From Psychrobacter immobilis (lineage in GTDB: Bacteria > Pseudomonadota > Gammaproteobacteria > Pseudomonadales > Moraxellaceae): a stretch of DNA of 37,045 bases. The notes below the pieces were generated by a model, which did not search any database, was not told the DNA's origin, and was given only the letters and a program-made list of their open reading frames with translations. The translations under genes were made by a program, and so were the position numbers. How positions within the stretch are numbered: the first letter of the stretch is position 1; every line of letters starts with the position of its first letter. Below, one piece after another: positions 9,000 through 18,889 of this stretch. Location: positions 1 through 37,045 of the forward strand of contig NZ_CAJGZM010000015.1 in NCBI RefSeq assembly GCF_904846175.1. The letters are read 5' to 3'.

Positions 9000-9396
9000 T
9001 GTATTCTCCTAATAGGTTATTTTTATTGTTGGGGTCATTTAATATGACTAGCAGTTTATTAGCACTAGCGACTTTTTTATAAAGGTTTGTTTTTATCATA
9101 AAAGCTCATTCCATCATAAACAGGCTAACGACTGAGTACCACCACGAAATGTTACTGATTTTTATTGAAAGCCCGCAAGTTTCTTTAGCAATAATCTTTT
9201 AAGCAAAATTTATATCAGCTTCGTTATGAGCATCTGCTAGAAAACTGCTAGAATACACCGCCTCAAATTCTTGCTTGGTCACTTTTTATAAAACCATGCA
9301 TAAAAACAACCGATTAGACAATTTGATAGATATTTTTCAGCAATTCGTAAAAAGCCACACGGTAGATTAACCATAGATGATGCATAGGAGCAGGTA
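9000..9396. promoter_or_regulatory. Divergent region, dksA-like / pgk, with candidate pgk promoter
   Basis: This is about 400 bases without a gene. A direct repeat CTGCTAGAA occurs at 9234-9242 and 9245-9253, exactly 11 bases apart. The second copy contains TAGAAT (9249-9254) preceded by TGC, a candidate extended -10 box for pgk. The helical phasing suggests a possible regulator site over the promoter. This is inference. Confidence 0.4.
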
Positions 9397-10611
9397 ATGA
9401 ATTTTTTGCGTATGAGTGAGCTGAGTTTAACGGATAAAGTGGTCTTGATTCGTGAAGACTTAAATGTGCCTATTAAAGACGGTAAAGTCACCAGTGATGC
9501 TCGCCTGCAAGCCAGTTTGCCTACCATTAAAATGGCGCTAGAAAAAGGCGCGGCGGTGATTGTTTGCTCACACCTTGGTCGTCCAACTGAAGGCAGCCCT
9601 GAGTCGATCTACTCGCTAGCCCCAGTCGCTGACTATTTGAGCGATAAATTGGCCGCGCAATTATCAAAGCCCGTTAGCCTAAGTAACGACTATCTTACTC
9701 AAGGTGTGGCGATCAAGGCAGGTGAGGTAGTACTGCTGGAAAACGTGCGCTTTAACAAAGGTGAGAAGAAAAACGATGCGGATTTGGCGCAGAAATACGC
9801 TGATTTATGCGATGTATTCGTGATGGATGCATTTGGCACCGCCCACCGTGCGCAAGCATCAACAGAAGGCGTTACTCAAGCCATGCATCAAGCGGGAAAA
9901 ACAGCTTGCGCTGGACCTTTATTGGCGGCTGAGCTTGATGCATTGAGTTTAGCGCTAGAAACCCCAGCACAGCCGATGTTGGCAATCGTTGGTGGCTCGA
10001 AAGTATCGACTAAACTAGAAGTACTACATAGCTTGGCTGAAGTATGTTCACAAATTATCGTTGGTGGCGGTATTGCCAATACTTTCTTGGCTGCAAAAGG
10101 GCATAGCGTTGGCGCTTCTTTATATGAAGCAGACTTGGTTGAGACTGCTCGTGATATTATGAGTAAAACTGAGATTTTATTGCCAGAATACGTTGTTGTC
10201 GCTGATAAAAACGATATTGATTTTTCGGACTTCACGGGTTCATTACAGCAAGCTGCAGCAACCATCAAGTCTGTCGATGCGATTGGCGACACTGACATGA
10301 TATTAGATATCGCCCCAGAGAGTGCTAAACAACTGGCTGATGCCATCATCAACGCAAAAACCATCTTATGGAATGGTCCAGTCGGCGTTTTTGAAGTCGA
10401 TGCTTTTGGTCAAGGTACGCAAATCGTGGCAAATGCAGTTAAAGACAGCCAAGGCTTCTCGATTGCTGGCGGCGGTGATACCTTAGCAGCTATTGATAAA
10501 TATCAAGTGGCTGATGGGGTCAGCTACATGTCAACGGGTGGCGGGGCGTTCTTAGAATTTGTAGAAGGTAAAGTTTTGCCCGCCGTCGCTGCTCTACAGA
10601 TTAGTGAGTAA
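9397..10611 (+). CDS. pgk: Phosphoglycerate kinase
   Basis: Pgk catalyses the reversible transfer between 1,3-bisphosphoglycerate and ADP in glycolysis and gluconeogenesis (cytosol). Recognisable segments are [15 protein letters not shown] (substrate-binding N-domain), [64 protein letters not shown] and the ATP-site GGGDTLAAI with [10 protein letters not shown] near the C-terminus. The 404-residue length is normal. The start at 9397 follows GGAGCAGGTA; Met6 (9412) is an alternative. The aldolase gene fba lies downstream, but a lipoprotein gene and a terminator intervene, so they are neighbours rather than a tight operon. Confidence 0.95.
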   Translation: MNFLRMSELSLTDKVVLIREDLNVPIKDGKVTSDARLQASLPTIKMALEKGAAVIVCSHLGRPTEGSPESIYSLAPVADYLSDKLAAQLSKPVSLSNDYLTQGVAIKAGEVVLLENVRFNKGEKKNDADLAQKYADLCDVFVMDAFGTAHRAQASTEGVTQAMHQAGKTACAGPLLAAELDALSLALETPAQPMLAIVGGSKVSTKLEVLHSLAEVCSQIIVGGGIANTFLAAKGHSVGASLYEADLVETARDIMSKTEILLPEYVVVADKNDIDFSDFTGSLQQAAATIKSVDAIGDTDMILDIAPESAKQLADAIINAKTILWNGPVGVFEVDAFGQGTQIVANAVKDSQGFSIAGGGDTLAAIDKYQVADGVSYMSTGGGAFLEFVEGKVLPAVAALQISE

Positions 10612-10795
10612 CTCCTTAACGATACTTAGTAGATGAGTAACATTAGCCGTACAACCTAGCCCCAATATCTAAGGTAGGCTGTAACGATAATATCGTGGCT
10701 ACTATTCTTATCTTATTGTTTTAAGTACGATAAGCAGGAATTGTCATTGATTATTATTAAGTAGTAATTATTTGTTTCTATACTGAAAATTGTTA

Positions 10796-10824
10796 TTGCA
10801 TGTCTAATTTGCACTCTATAAAAT
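10796..10824 (+). promoter_or_regulatory. Candidate promoter for the lipoprotein gene
   Basis: TTGCAT (10796-10801), a 17-base spacer and TAAAAT (10819-10824) lie about 45 bases before the lipoprotein start. The -10 box is close to consensus and the -35 is weak. No other feature was seen in the pgk-lipoprotein gap. Confidence 0.4.
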
Positions 10825-10870
10825 AGCGCAAATCATGTATTTGACATGCTTTATTTACGAGAGGTTTATT

Positions 10871-11257
10871 ATGTTAAAACGCCATTTGTTACTTGCTAGC
10901 GTACTTGCTGGTACTTTTGCAATCACTGCATGTAGCCAAGAAACACAAGATAAAACGGCTGCTGCTGCTGATTCTGCTGCTGAAGACACTGCGGCCAATA
11001 CTGAAGAAGCTGCTGCTAAAACCGAAGCTGCTGCTGCTGACGCTGAAGTCGCTGCACAAAATGTTGGTGCTGACATTGCAGATAATGCTGAAACAGCCGG
11101 TGCTAATGCTACGACTGCGCTAGAAAACACGGGTGAAGCGGTTGTAGTAGGCGCAAATGAAGCCGTTGCCAATACTGCTGGAGTGGTTGCCGATGGCGCA
11201 TCTGCTGTTGAAGATAAAGCCAGTGAAAACGCAGTAGAAGCAGAGCAGCAGTACTAA
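10871..11257 (+). CDS. Small alanine-rich lipoprotein
   Basis: The start at 10871 is preceded by GAGG and gives a lipoprotein signal peptide ending ITA-C21, the lipobox for acylation. The frame is open to an earlier ATG at 10835, but that would bury the signal. The mature part (about 107 residues) is almost entirely Ala, Glu, Asp, Thr and Asn, with repeats such as EEAAAKTEAAAADAE. It probably forms a long amphipathic helix or coiled coil at the outer membrane. I recognise no family; small Ala-rich Lpp-like or stress-induced lipoproteins are the nearest general type. Low complexity makes other frames look open here, but only this one has a signal sequence. Confidence 0.75.
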   Translation: MLKRHLLLASVLAGTFAITACSQETQDKTAAAADSAAEDTAANTEEAAAKTEAAAADAEVAAQNVGADIADNAETAGANATTALENTGEAVVVGANEAVANTAGVVADGASAVEDKASENAVEAEQQY

Positions 11258-11346
11258 TTAATTGCTAAGCAGTTATATTACTTTAATAACTAACTTGCAT
11301 TAATAGCGCTTTAATTAATAGCTATTTTATAATCCCTCAAAATACT

Positions 11347-11377
11347 AAAAAAGCTTTGGTGATGACCAAGGCTTTTT
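11347..11377 (+). terminator. Terminator after the lipoprotein gene
   Basis: AAAAGCTTTGGT pairs with ACCAAGGCTTTT (one G-T pair) across a GATG loop, followed by T's. The A-run before the stem would also allow use on the opposite strand. Confidence 0.8.
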
Positions 11378-11569
11378 GCATTTTATAAATTCATCATTTA
11401 TAGCATTCTTTTCGATTTGTTTTTTCTGTCCTATCAAATGTTATAAAAGCTTTACTTTTTATTTTACTAGGCAAAAAGTTAAGCAGCATGAATAAGCGGT
11501 AAGCCTAAACAGTTAAATCAATCAGCTCAAGAAATAGTCGCGCAACCGCTACGAAGCATGGGCAAAATT

Positions 11570-11578
11570 TGCTATAAT
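11570..11578 (+). promoter_or_regulatory. Extended -10 promoter candidate for fba
   Basis: TGCTATAAT (11570-11578) matches the TGn-TATAAT extended -10 consensus. A recognisable -35 is not needed for this class and none is obvious. It would give an fba leader of about 150 bases. The remainder of the 11378-11734 gap shows no gene. Confidence 0.45.
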
Positions 11579-11734
11579 CAGCGTGTGATGAATACTAGCA
11601 AAAATCCTGCATTTTTATTGCTCGTTCTATGACGTCGCAACTATCCTTAATATAGTGTGACAGCGATTATAGGGCAATTGCTACCCTCTATCATTTACAA
11701 GCATTTATTTTAAAATCTAATCAGAGAGCGTCTT

Positions 11735-12772
11735 ATGGCCTTAATATCTTTACGTCAACTTTTGGATCATGCCGCTGAACACAGCTATGGTGTCCCTGCC
11801 TTTAACGTCAATAACTTAGAGCAGATGCGTGCCATCATGATGGCAGCCGACGCCTGTGACTCACCTGTCATCGTTCAAGCCAGTGCGGGTGCACGTAGTT
11901 ATGCAGGATCCGCGTTTTTACGTCATCTGATTATTGCCGCTATCGAAGAGTGGCCACATATTCCAGTAGTGATGCATCAAGATCATGGTATGTCACCTGC
12001 TATCTGCCAGCGCTCAATTCAGCTTGGCTTCTCATCAGTGATGATGGACGGCTCGCTCGGTGAAGATGGTAAAACGCCCATGGACTATGACTATAATGCT
12101 AGCGTAACTCGCGAAGTGGTCAAAATGGCACACGCGTGTGGCGTCTCTGTAGAAGGCGAAATTGGTTGTTTGGGTAGTCTTGAGACCGGTATGGCAGGCG
12201 AAGAAGATGGTTCTGGCGCAGAGGGTGTATTAGACCACGAGCAGCTATTGACCAGTGCTGATGAAGCTGAGCAGTTCGTTAAAGATACCAATGTTGATGC
12301 GTTGGCCATTGCTATCGGTACCAGTCATGGTGCTTATAAATTCACGCGTCCACCGACAGGTGATATCTTATCAATTGAGCGCGTAAAAGAGATTCATGCT
12401 CGTATTCCTAACACCCATCTGGTCATGCATGGCTCATCATCAGTGCCGCAAGAATGGCTCAAAGTCATCAATGAAAACGGTGGTAACATCGGTGAGACTT
12501 ATGGTGTGCCGGTTGAGCAAATCGTTGAAGCGATTAAGCATGGCGTACGTAAGGTAAATATCGATACCGATTTACGTTTGGCATCGACGGGCGCAATCCG
12601 TAAATTCCTTACAGAAAACCCAAGTGAATTTGATCCACGTAAATACTTTAAAGCTTCTATGGTAGCGATGTCAGATATCTGTACCAATCGCTTTGAGGCT
12701 TTTGGTTCAGCAGGTCAAGCACACAAGATTCGCCCAATCAGTCTTGAAGATATGGTCGATTTTTATAAATAA
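11735..12772 (+). CDS. fba: Class II fructose-bisphosphate aldolase
   Basis: This zinc enzyme interconverts fructose-1,6-bisphosphate with DHAP and glyceraldehyde-3-phosphate. Landmarks are [12 protein letters not shown] at the N-terminus, the metal-binding [46 protein letters not shown] (zinc and phosphate site), [10 protein letters not shown] and [10 protein letters not shown]. The sequence and its 345-residue length match the Calvin-cycle-type subgroup of class II aldolases, common in Pseudomonas and Moraxellaceae, where it serves glycolysis and gluconeogenesis. No other Calvin genes are present, so autotrophy is not implied. Start chosen because it aligns with the conserved [14 protein letters not shown]-terminus. 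Confidence 0.95.
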   Translation: MALISLRQLLDHAAEHSYGVPAFNVNNLEQMRAIMMAADACDSPVIVQASAGARSYAGSAFLRHLIIAAIEEWPHIPVVMHQDHGMSPAICQRSIQLGFSSVMMDGSLGEDGKTPMDYDYNASVTREVVKMAHACGVSVEGEIGCLGSLETGMAGEEDGSGAEGVLDHEQLLTSADEAEQFVKDTNVDALAIAIGTSHGAYKFTRPPTGDILSIERVKEIHARIPNTHLVMHGSSSVPQEWLKVINENGGNIGETYGVPVEQIVEAIKHGVRKVNIDTDLRLASTGAIRKFLTENPSEFDPRKYFKASMVAMSDICTNRFEAFGSAGQAHKIRPISLEDMVDFYK

Positions 12773-12890
12773 GCTTGTCGGCAGGATATGCTTATTTAAT
12801 GATAGTAGAGCCGCTTATTTTTATCGCAGGTTCTATAAGTAGTTTCTATATTTATGTTTTATATTTAGTTTCTATAAAAGGTGGTGGATG

Positions 12891-13514
12891 ATGATAGGAT
12901 TGATTAGCGGACAGGTGCAGTATTTGATGGCACCGACTGCCTGTGTCATGACCACCTCTGGTGTGGGCTACGATATAGAGCTACCGCTACCGTCATTTTG
13001 CCAGTTGCGTCTCAACGAGCAGGCGAGCATTTGGACGCACTTTCATGTGCGTGAAGATGCGCAGCTGCTTTATGGCTTTATCGATCGTAAAGAGCGTGAT
13101 GTCTTTCGCCAGTTGATTAAGATTAATGGCGTTGGCGCAAAAATGGCGCTGGCGATGTTATCGGCGATGTCAGCTGCTGAGCTAAAGATGCATGTCGAGC
13201 AAGAGTCAGAAACTGCATTGACGCGTATCCCAGGCATTGGTAAAAAAACGGCGCAGCGTTTATTGATTGAGCTTAAAGACAAGCTGAAAAATATCGAAGT
13301 TGATAACAGTAATTCAGAATTTGCGATTCAGCCTGCGCCCGTTTCTGTCGAAGGCAGTATCGTCGCTGAGGTGGAAGGTGCGTTGATTAGCTTGGGCTAT
13401 AAAGAAAGAGAAGCGCAGCAAGCCATTAAAGCTGCTAAGAGTAATGGCGATACGTTTGCAGATACACAGAGCTTGTTAAAAGCTACCCTGCAGCAGTTTC
13501 AAAGTTTTAAGTAA
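12891..13514 (+). CDS. ruvA: Holliday junction branch-migration protein RuvA
   Basis: RuvA binds four-way DNA junctions as a tetramer and recruits the RuvB motor. Domain I (OB fold) starts MIGLISGQV and includes VREDAQLLYGF. Domain II carries two helix-hairpin-helix motifs (INGVGAKMALAML and IPGIGKKTAQRLL). Domain III (about 160-207) is the RuvB-binding C-terminus (EGALISLGYKEREAQQAI). I choose 12891 because RuvA proteins begin M-I-G; an ATG directly before it at 12888 is possible. Spacing from GGTGG suits either. ruvB follows 168 bases later, separated by a strong terminator-like hairpin. No ruvC is present in the window. Confidence 0.93.
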   Translation: MIGLISGQVQYLMAPTACVMTTSGVGYDIELPLPSFCQLRLNEQASIWTHFHVREDAQLLYGFIDRKERDVFRQLIKINGVGAKMALAMLSAMSAAELKMHVEQESETALTRIPGIGKKTAQRLLIELKDKLKNIEVDNSNSEFAIQPAPVSVEGSIVAEVEGALISLGYKEREAQQAIKAAKSNGDTFADTQSLLKATLQQFQSFK

Positions 13515-13553
13515 CGGTATTTTTATAACAAAGCAGTGATTAAAAAGTGAATA

Positions 13554-13584
13554 AAAATAAGCGACATTAGATGTCGCTTATTTT
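13554..13584 (+). terminator. Strong hairpin between ruvA and ruvB
   Basis: AAAATAAGCGACAT (13554-13567) pairs perfectly with ATGTCGCTTATTTT (13571-13584) across a TAG loop. It is flanked by A's and T's, so it reads as a bidirectional intrinsic terminator. It would partly or fully uncouple ruvB from ruvA. Confidence 0.8.
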
Positions 13585-13682
13585 CGTTTTAGGCGGTGCT
13601 TAATGATGTTTCGCATGACTTATGCGTGGCGTTTGGTTATGCTATTTATTACTTAATCTTTTAAAATAATGATTTAAATATA

Positions 13683-14678
13683 ATGATAAAACCTATGATG
13701 CAAGATCGTTTGATTAATCCGCTCGAAGGCGATGGTGATGCGCCTGATTCTAATATTCGACCGGCATTATTGGCTGAATATATTGGTCAGCCAGCGGTAC
13801 GTGAGCAGATGGAAGTCTTTATTGGTGCAGCACGCGGTCGGGGCGAGGCATTAGACCATACGCTGATTTTTGGCCCACCAGGCTTGGGTAAAACCACCCT
13901 TGCCAATATCATTGCTCGTGAGATGGGTGGTAACCTGCGTTCTACCTCAGGGCCTGTGCTTGAGCGCCCAGGTGATTTGGCAGCGATGTTGACCAATCTA
14001 GAAGAGGGTGATGTACTCTTTATCGATGAAATTCATCGCTTGAGTTCGGTCATTGAAGAGATACTGTATCCAGCGATGGAAGATTTTCAGCTCGATATTA
14101 TGATTGGTGAAGGGCCAGCGGCGCGTTCTATCAAGCTTGATTTACCGCCCTTTACCTTGGTTGCGGCAACCACGCGAGCAGGACTGCTGACTTCGCCATT
14201 ACGTGATCGTTTTGGTATCGTGCAGCGGCTAGAGTTTTATAATATTGCTGACCTGACAACTATTGTTAGCCGTGCCGCACGCTTGATGCGTGTACCGATG
14301 AGTGAAGATGGCGCGGTGGAAATTGCTCGCCGTGCGCGTGGTACGCCAAGGATTGCCAATCGTTTATTACGCCGTGTGCGCGATTATGCTGAAGTGAGAG
14401 GTGATGGTAGTATCAATGGAGCGATTGCGGGCAGTGCGCTAGATATGTTGGCAGTTGATAGACGTGGTCTGGATCACTTGGATAGACGTTATATTGAGAT
14501 ATTGCATGAGCGTTTTGATGGTGGTCCTGCAGGTGTTGAAGCAGTAGCGGCAGCGATGGCTGAAGATAGAGGTACGCTTGAGGACGTGATTGAGCCGTAC
14601 TTGATTCAACAAGGTTATGTGCTGCGTACTGCACGTGGTCGTGTATTGACCCAGATGGCGATTGATCAGATGTTATAG
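13683..14678 (+). CDS. ruvB: Holliday junction helicase RuvB
   Basis: RuvB is the hexameric AAA+ motor driving branch migration with RuvA. It carries Walker A GPPGLGKT (64-71), Walker [10 protein letters not shown], sensor 1 region VAATTRAG, the arginine-finger segment [15 protein letters not shown], sensor 2 [19 protein letters not shown], and the C-terminal winged helix ending [17 protein letters not shown]. The 331-residue length is normal. No strong ribosome-binding site precedes 13683. Met5 or Met6 (13695/13698) would also give a complete protein. Because a hairpin separates it from ruvA, it may have its own promoter in the AT-rich 13585-13682 stretch, which I could not define. Confidence 0.94.
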   Translation: MIKPMMQDRLINPLEGDGDAPDSNIRPALLAEYIGQPAVREQMEVFIGAARGRGEALDHTLIFGPPGLGKTTLANIIAREMGGNLRSTSGPVLERPGDLAAMLTNLEEGDVLFIDEIHRLSSVIEEILYPAMEDFQLDIMIGEGPAARSIKLDLPPFTLVAATTRAGLLTSPLRDRFGIVQRLEFYNIADLTTIVSRAARLMRVPMSEDGAVEIARRARGTPRIANRLLRRVRDYAEVRGDGSINGAIAGSALDMLAVDRRGLDHLDRRYIEILHERFDGGPAGVEAVAAAMAEDRGTLEDVIEPYLIQQGYVLRTARGRVLTQMAIDQML

Positions 14679-14703
14679 TGTTAAAAACTAACATAGCAAA
14701 CAT

Positions 14704-14756
14704 AAAAAATGCGTCTACGTTTAATTAAAAAATTAAAGGCAGGCGCATTTTTATTT
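14704..14756 (+). terminator. Terminator after ruvB
   Basis: AAAAATGCG (14705-14713) pairs with CGCATTTTT (14744-14752), with an inner AT-only helix in the loop. It lies 26 bases after the ruvB stop and before the convergent oxidoreductase gene, so it may serve both strands. Confidence 0.75.
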
Positions 14757-14796
14757 TAAGCGTGAGTACGATTTTTTATTGCTATAAAGCTTTCTA

Positions 14797-16245
14797 TTAC
14801 TGAACATTGTTAATGTTTAAAGAAGTCTCAGGCCATATTTTTCCTGGATTTAAAATATTTTTTGGATCAAGTGCTGATTTAATCGCTTGCATCATCACCA
14901 AAGCATTACCGTGCTCTTGCTGCATATATTCTTGCTTGCCTTGTCCAATACCATGCTCACCAGTACAGGTGCCATCCATCTCAATTGCACGCGATGCAAG
15001 GCGGCTGATAATACCGTCGGCTGTGGCGACTTCTTCAGGGTTATCGGTATCGACCAATAATAAAACATGAAAGTTACCATCACCTACATGACCGACGATA
15101 GGTCCAATCATACCAGAAGCTTCGATGTCTTTTGCTGTCTCACTGACGCATTCTGCTAAGCGTGAAATGGGCACGCAGGCATCAGTGGATAAAGCACTGG
15201 CTTCAGGTCTGAGAGCGGAGCTGGCATGATAAGCGTTATGCCGTGCTTGCCACAGACGTTTGCGCTCGGCTTCATTGGTGTCCCAAGCAAAATCCGTACC
15301 GCCGAATTCTTCGATGATATCAGTAAAGATTTGCGCTTGTTCAGCGACGCTGGCTTCTGTGCCATGGAATTCTACAAATAAGGTAGGCGTTTCAGTCAAA
15401 TTGAGGTTGTCATATAGGTTACACGCTTTAATTTGCATCGTGTCGAGCAGCTCGATACGAGCAATTGGCAAGCACATTTGAATGGTCAGCATCACTGCCT
15501 GACAGGCATCTTCAATCGTTGGGAAGTGGCAAATACCGCTACCTATACACTCGCTAATACCAAATAGTTTGAGCGTGACTTCGGTGACGATACCAAGCGT
15601 ACCTTCTGAACCGATCATCAATCGCGTCAAATCGTAACCAGCAGCAGACTTTTTGGCACGCGTGCCGGTGCGGACAATATCACCACTCGCGGTCACCACT
15701 TCAAGCGCAAGTACCACATCTTTCATCGTGCCATAGCGGACAGCATTAGTGCCGGACGCACGAGTAGCGACCATGCCGCCGATACTGGCATTGGCGCCAG
15801 GGTCTATGGGAAAGAACAATCCTGTATCGCGCAAATAATGATTGAGCTGCTCACGTGTGACGCCGGGTTGTACGGTTACCGTCAGGTCTTCATTATTAAC
15901 CTGTAATATCGCATCCATGGCATGCATATCAATAGATAATCCGCCATAGGGCGCGTTTAATTGACCCTCTAAAGACGAGCCAATACCAAAGGCAATGACT
16001 GGCATTTGATACTGATTGCAAATCTCAACGGCCGCAGCAACCTCGTGTTTATCCTGTACTGTCAATACCGCGTCGGGTGGCTGGTTGGGAAGCCACGTCA
16101 TGGTATGACCATGCTGCTCACGTATGGTTTGATTAAGGCTAAGTTGCTTACCAAAGCGTGTTTGCAAAGCGGCAATAGCGTCACTATGATTTGGTTTTAC
16201 TGAACCATGAGGCTGAGAAGGCGATAAAGATGATATGGTCGACAT
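14797..16245 (-). CDS. FAD-linked D-2-hydroxyacid (D-lactate type) dehydrogenase
   Basis: This is a flavoprotein of the GlcD/LDHD family, which oxidises D-lactate, glycolate or related D-2-hydroxyacids and passes electrons to cytochrome c or quinone. The PCMH-type FAD domain shows VIAFGIGSSLEGQ, VTVQPGVTREQLN, FFPIDPGANASIGGMVATRASG and GYDLTRLMIGSEGTLGIVTE. The C-terminal cap and substrate domain ends with GTCTGEHGIGQGKQ and DPKNILNPGKI. The frame is open to 16296, but I choose 16245 because GGAG sits 9 bases upstream and the longer N-terminus looks non-native. It lies downstream of ubiB on the same strand with a 183-base gap. The exact substrate cannot be read from sequence. Confidence 0.85.
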   Translation of the reverse strand: MSTISSLSPSQPHGSVKPNHSDAIAALQTRFGKQLSLNQTIREQHGHTMTWLPNQPPDAVLTVQDKHEVAAAVEICNQYQMPVIAFGIGSSLEGQLNAPYGGLSIDMHAMDAILQVNNEDLTVTVQPGVTREQLNHYLRDTGLFFPIDPGANASIGGMVATRASGTNAVRYGTMKDVVLALEVVTASGDIVRTGTRAKKSAAGYDLTRLMIGSEGTLGIVTEVTLKLFGISECIGSGICHFPTIEDACQAVMLTIQMCLPIARIELLDTMQIKACNLYDNLNLTETPTLFVEFHGTEASVAEQAQIFTDIIEEFGGTDFAWDTNEAERKRLWQARHNAYHASSALRPEASALSTDACVPISRLAECVSETAKDIEASGMIGPIVGHVGDGNFHVLLLVDTDNPEEVATADGIISRLASRAIEMDGTCTGEHGIGQGKQEYMQQEHGNALVMMQAIKSALDPKNILNPGKIWPETSLNINNVQ

Positions 16246-16428
16246 AGATAAATTCTCCATATAAGACATGTTTTTAATCAATAAAAGAGATATCAAATAA
16301 GATAAAAAGTTAAGCTCTAATTCATTTTAATTGTCGTTAAAGGAAAATTAAAAGAAATTAGAGCTTATTAAATTTAGGTTTTTTGATAAATATTAAAAGA
16401 TATTCATTGCCATTAAAAAATCAGCAAT

Positions 16429-18087
16429 CTAAGCTAAAACCCGCCAAATAACGACAACGATAGCTAACAGATAAAAGATAGGCGCAAACCAACCGACTTG
16501 TGTCGCAATGGCAATAAATACGGCAAAACCCGAAAGTGCTAGCCAATCACGGCGGCGGTCATTGAGCATGTCGGCGCGAATTTTTTGGATCTCGCGCAGT
16601 TGGCTGTCTTGACGCGATCCCTGTGATGCAAGGCTTTGTAAACCTTGATCTAGCAGCTTAGGTATATCAGTGGTTGATAATAAAATCTCTGGCAACTGCT
16701 GGCGTAAGTGTTGCAAATTACGCATCGGATCGAGCTGCTCTTTAATCCAGCTACTTAAAATAGGCTTGGCGAGCGACCAGATATCAAGGTCAGGATATAA
16801 ATCGCGACCTAGTCCTTCGACATGAACCAAGGTTTTAAGTAGTAGCATTAATTGCGGCGGAATACTCATATGGTGGCGGCGAGCAATATCTAAAATTTGC
16901 ATCAGGACACCAGCAAAGTCGATATCGTTAATAGATTTTTGCAGCATCGGACCGACAGTGCGTTTCATATCGCGCATCAAGGCATGCTTATCGGTATTAG
17001 GCGGTATCCATCCAGCACGGCTGACGATATCAACCATCGCCGTGAAGTTATTATTCATCACCGCCAACAGCATGCGCGCGACGATAAGCTGGTCGTCTTT
17101 TGACAATGTACCCATGATGGCACAATCAAGCCCGATATAGCGTGGCTCATGACCCAAGTCAACCGCTGTCATATCTGTAGTGAGGGTTTTAACCGGTGGC
17201 GTCTCTACAAAGACATTACCCGGATGCATATCGGCATGAAAAAAGTTATCGCGAAATACTTGGGTGAAAAATATCGTTAAGCCTTTTTCTGCCAGTGTCG
17301 CACGGTCATAACCCAGCTTATCAAAGACTGCAACCTGCGAGATAGGAACGCCTTGAATGCGCTCCATAACCATGACGTTTTTGGCCGCATCATAGACTTC
17401 AGGCACGTACATCAGTTCTGAGCCCAAAAAGTTATTGCGCATCTGGGTGGTATTGTCTGCCTCTAACGTCAAATCCAATTCATTGAGCATGACTTGGCGA
17501 TAATCTTCGACAATATCGACGATATGTATGGCACGTGCTGCTTCGATACGCGCCGATGCCCAATTGGCAAGCTCACGCAGTAGTTCAAAGTCTGCAACGA
17601 TGGTGATGCGAATATCGGGGCGAACCACCTTTACCACCACTTCACGACCATCATGTAGAGCCGCCGTATGCACTTGGGCAATAGAAGCCGCCGCTAGCGG
17701 TTTGACGTCAAAACGCGCAAACAAAGTCGCAATAGATTGACCAAGACCATGTTTCGGGTCTTGAATTTGGGCAATGGCAACGTCGGGGTCGAAAGGTTTG
17801 ACCTTATCTTGTAGCTGTACTAATTGCTCGATAATCTCAGGCGGTACTAAATCGCGTCGCGTCGAAAGCAGTTGTCCAAGCTTTAAGAACAGCGTACCCA
17901 TGTCTTCAAGCGCATACTTAATGGCATTGGGCTGATGTTTTTTACCCCAAGCAGCTGGATGCAAGCGAATTAAACGCGCTAAAGGTTGCAGCTGCGGCGC
18001 TTCTTCGACAGAAAGATGGGTATCAATACGATAAGCGGCGGCAATACGCCAAAGATCAAGTAAACGGGCGCGATGAGATAGTAGCAT
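16429..18087 (-). CDS. ubiB: UbiB, ubiquinone biosynthesis kinase-like ATPase
   Basis: UbiB is a membrane-anchored member of the ABC1/ADCK/UbiB protein-kinase-like family required for the later steps of ubiquinone synthesis. The family KxGQ motif is at residues 69-72 (LFLKLGQLLSTRRDLVP), followed by the Ala-rich nucleotide loop AAASIAQVH, VVKVVRPDI (the ATP lysine strand) and HADMHPGNVFV (the catalytic-loop equivalent). Two hydrophobic segments at about 505-550 form the C-terminal membrane anchor. The 552-residue length is normal. It follows ubiJ by 106 bases in the order ubiE-ubiJ-ubiB known from E. coli, supporting a ubiquinone operon. Confidence 0.93.
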   Translation of the reverse strand: MLLSHRARLLDLWRIAAAYRIDTHLSVEEAPQLQPLARLIRLHPAAWGKKHQPNAIKYALEDMGTLFLKLGQLLSTRRDLVPPEIIEQLVQLQDKVKPFDPDVAIAQIQDPKHGLGQSIATLFARFDVKPLAAASIAQVHTAALHDGREVVVKVVRPDIRITIVADFELLRELANWASARIEAARAIHIVDIVEDYRQVMLNELDLTLEADNTTQMRNNFLGSELMYVPEVYDAAKNVMVMERIQGVPISQVAVFDKLGYDRATLAEKGLTIFFTQVFRDNFFHADMHPGNVFVETPPVKTLTTDMTAVDLGHEPRYIGLDCAIMGTLSKDDQLIVARMLLAVMNNNFTAMVDIVSRAGWIPPNTDKHALMRDMKRTVGPMLQKSINDIDFAGVLMQILDIARRHHMSIPPQLMLLLKTLVHVEGLGRDLYPDLDIWSLAKPILSSWIKEQLDPMRNLQHLRQQLPEILLSTTDIPKLLDQGLQSLASQGSRQDSQLREIQKIRADMLNDRRRDWLALSGFAVFIAIATQVGWFAPIFYLLAIVVVIWRVLA

Positions 18088-18193
18088 GAGATATAGTTAC
18101 TCTAAAAAGTCGAAAGTAGGCTGGATGCTATATTTATTAATAACTATTTTTATTTATAGCAAGCGTTTAAAAAATTGTAGCATCTACTTATTA

Positions 18194-18889
18194 TTATCTA
18201 TTATTGCTTAAACGTGCTTGTTCATCTTTGATAGCCGCAAGCTTAGCTTCTTCACGCTCAATGTCAGCACGTAGTTTTAATAACTGCTGCTTTAGATCAT
18301 TGACTTCGGCGGCTTCCATCGGGTCAGGAGCAACATTACCCGCTACGTCATTGGCCCAGTCGCTGACATCGTTAAAAGCGCGTTTGGCGTTATGGCGCCA
18401 GCTGCCTTTTAGCTGCGAGATGAGCAGATGCAGTTGACTGGCCATCGGCTTACCAATAAAAGGCTCAAGCTGTCCGGCGACATCAGGGTCAAAACCTGCG
18501 ACCAGCTGTTTCAGCTGCATCAGTACTTTGTAGTCACCAGCGATAGGTAAATTACCCTCTGTGCCGCGCATCAGGTTGAGCAGCTGCGCAGGATTATCAA
18601 CGCTAATAATGCAATCTGGACGACTATGACCAAGACGCGAACGCTCTAGGCTAGCCTTTTGGCGTTCATTCATATTGCCGCTTGGCTCAAACACACTCTC
18701 AGTCATGACCGGCTCAAAGCGCATACGCTCCTCGGTAAATAACACGTCCAAATTCACTTCAGGCGTGCCCATATTTAAACGCAGCACTTTACCCGCAAGT
18801 GGTGCCAGACCAGCTTTGGTAATCTCATCGCTAGCAATGGCGATATTAATCAGCTTTTCGGCACCCGCCAAAAGTAAGACAGTCAGCAT
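18194..18889 (-). CDS. ubiJ: UbiJ, ubiquinone biosynthesis accessory protein (SCP2 domain)
   Basis: UbiJ is a non-catalytic lipid-binding protein that helps the soluble Ubi complex handle its hydrophobic intermediates. The N-terminal SCP2-like domain spans about 1-115 (AGAEKLINIAI, GKVLRLNM, CIISVDNPAQLLNLMRG). The C-terminus (about 190-231) is a charged coiled coil (DLKQQLLKLRADIEREE). The frame opens at 18919, but the start at 18889 gives the family-like MLTVLLLAGAEKL N-terminus with GAGAG just upstream, so I prefer it. Identification rests on the SCP2 pattern plus its position between ubiE and ubiB; sequence conservation in UbiJ is generally low. Confidence 0.85.
   Translation of the reverse strand: MLTVLLLAGAEKLINIAIASDEITKAGLAPLAGKVLRLNMGTPEVNLDVLFTEERMRFEPVMTESVFEPSGNMNERQKASLERSRLGHSRPDCIISVDNPAQLLNLMRGTEGNLPIAGDYKVLMQLKQLVAGFDPDVAGQLEPFIGKPMASQLHLLISQLKGSWRHNAKRAFNDVSDWANDVAGNVAPDPMEAAEVNDLKQQLLKLRADIEREEAKLAAIKDEQARLSNNR

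Noticed and set aside
9888..10364. 158-codon minus-strand frame inside pgk
   Set aside because: Lies wholly within a highly conserved enzyme gene and has no domain features.
10855..11172. Ala/Ser-rich minus-strand frame opposite the lipoprotein gene
   Set aside because: Caused by GCT/GCA alanine repeats of the real gene read backwards; only the plus-strand frame has a lipobox and ribosome-binding site.
9397..12772. Calvin-cycle operon because of pgk plus Calvin-type aldolase
   Set aside because: No RuBisCO, phosphoribulokinase or CbbR-like gene is present; this aldolase subtype is common in heterotrophs, and a terminator separates the genes.
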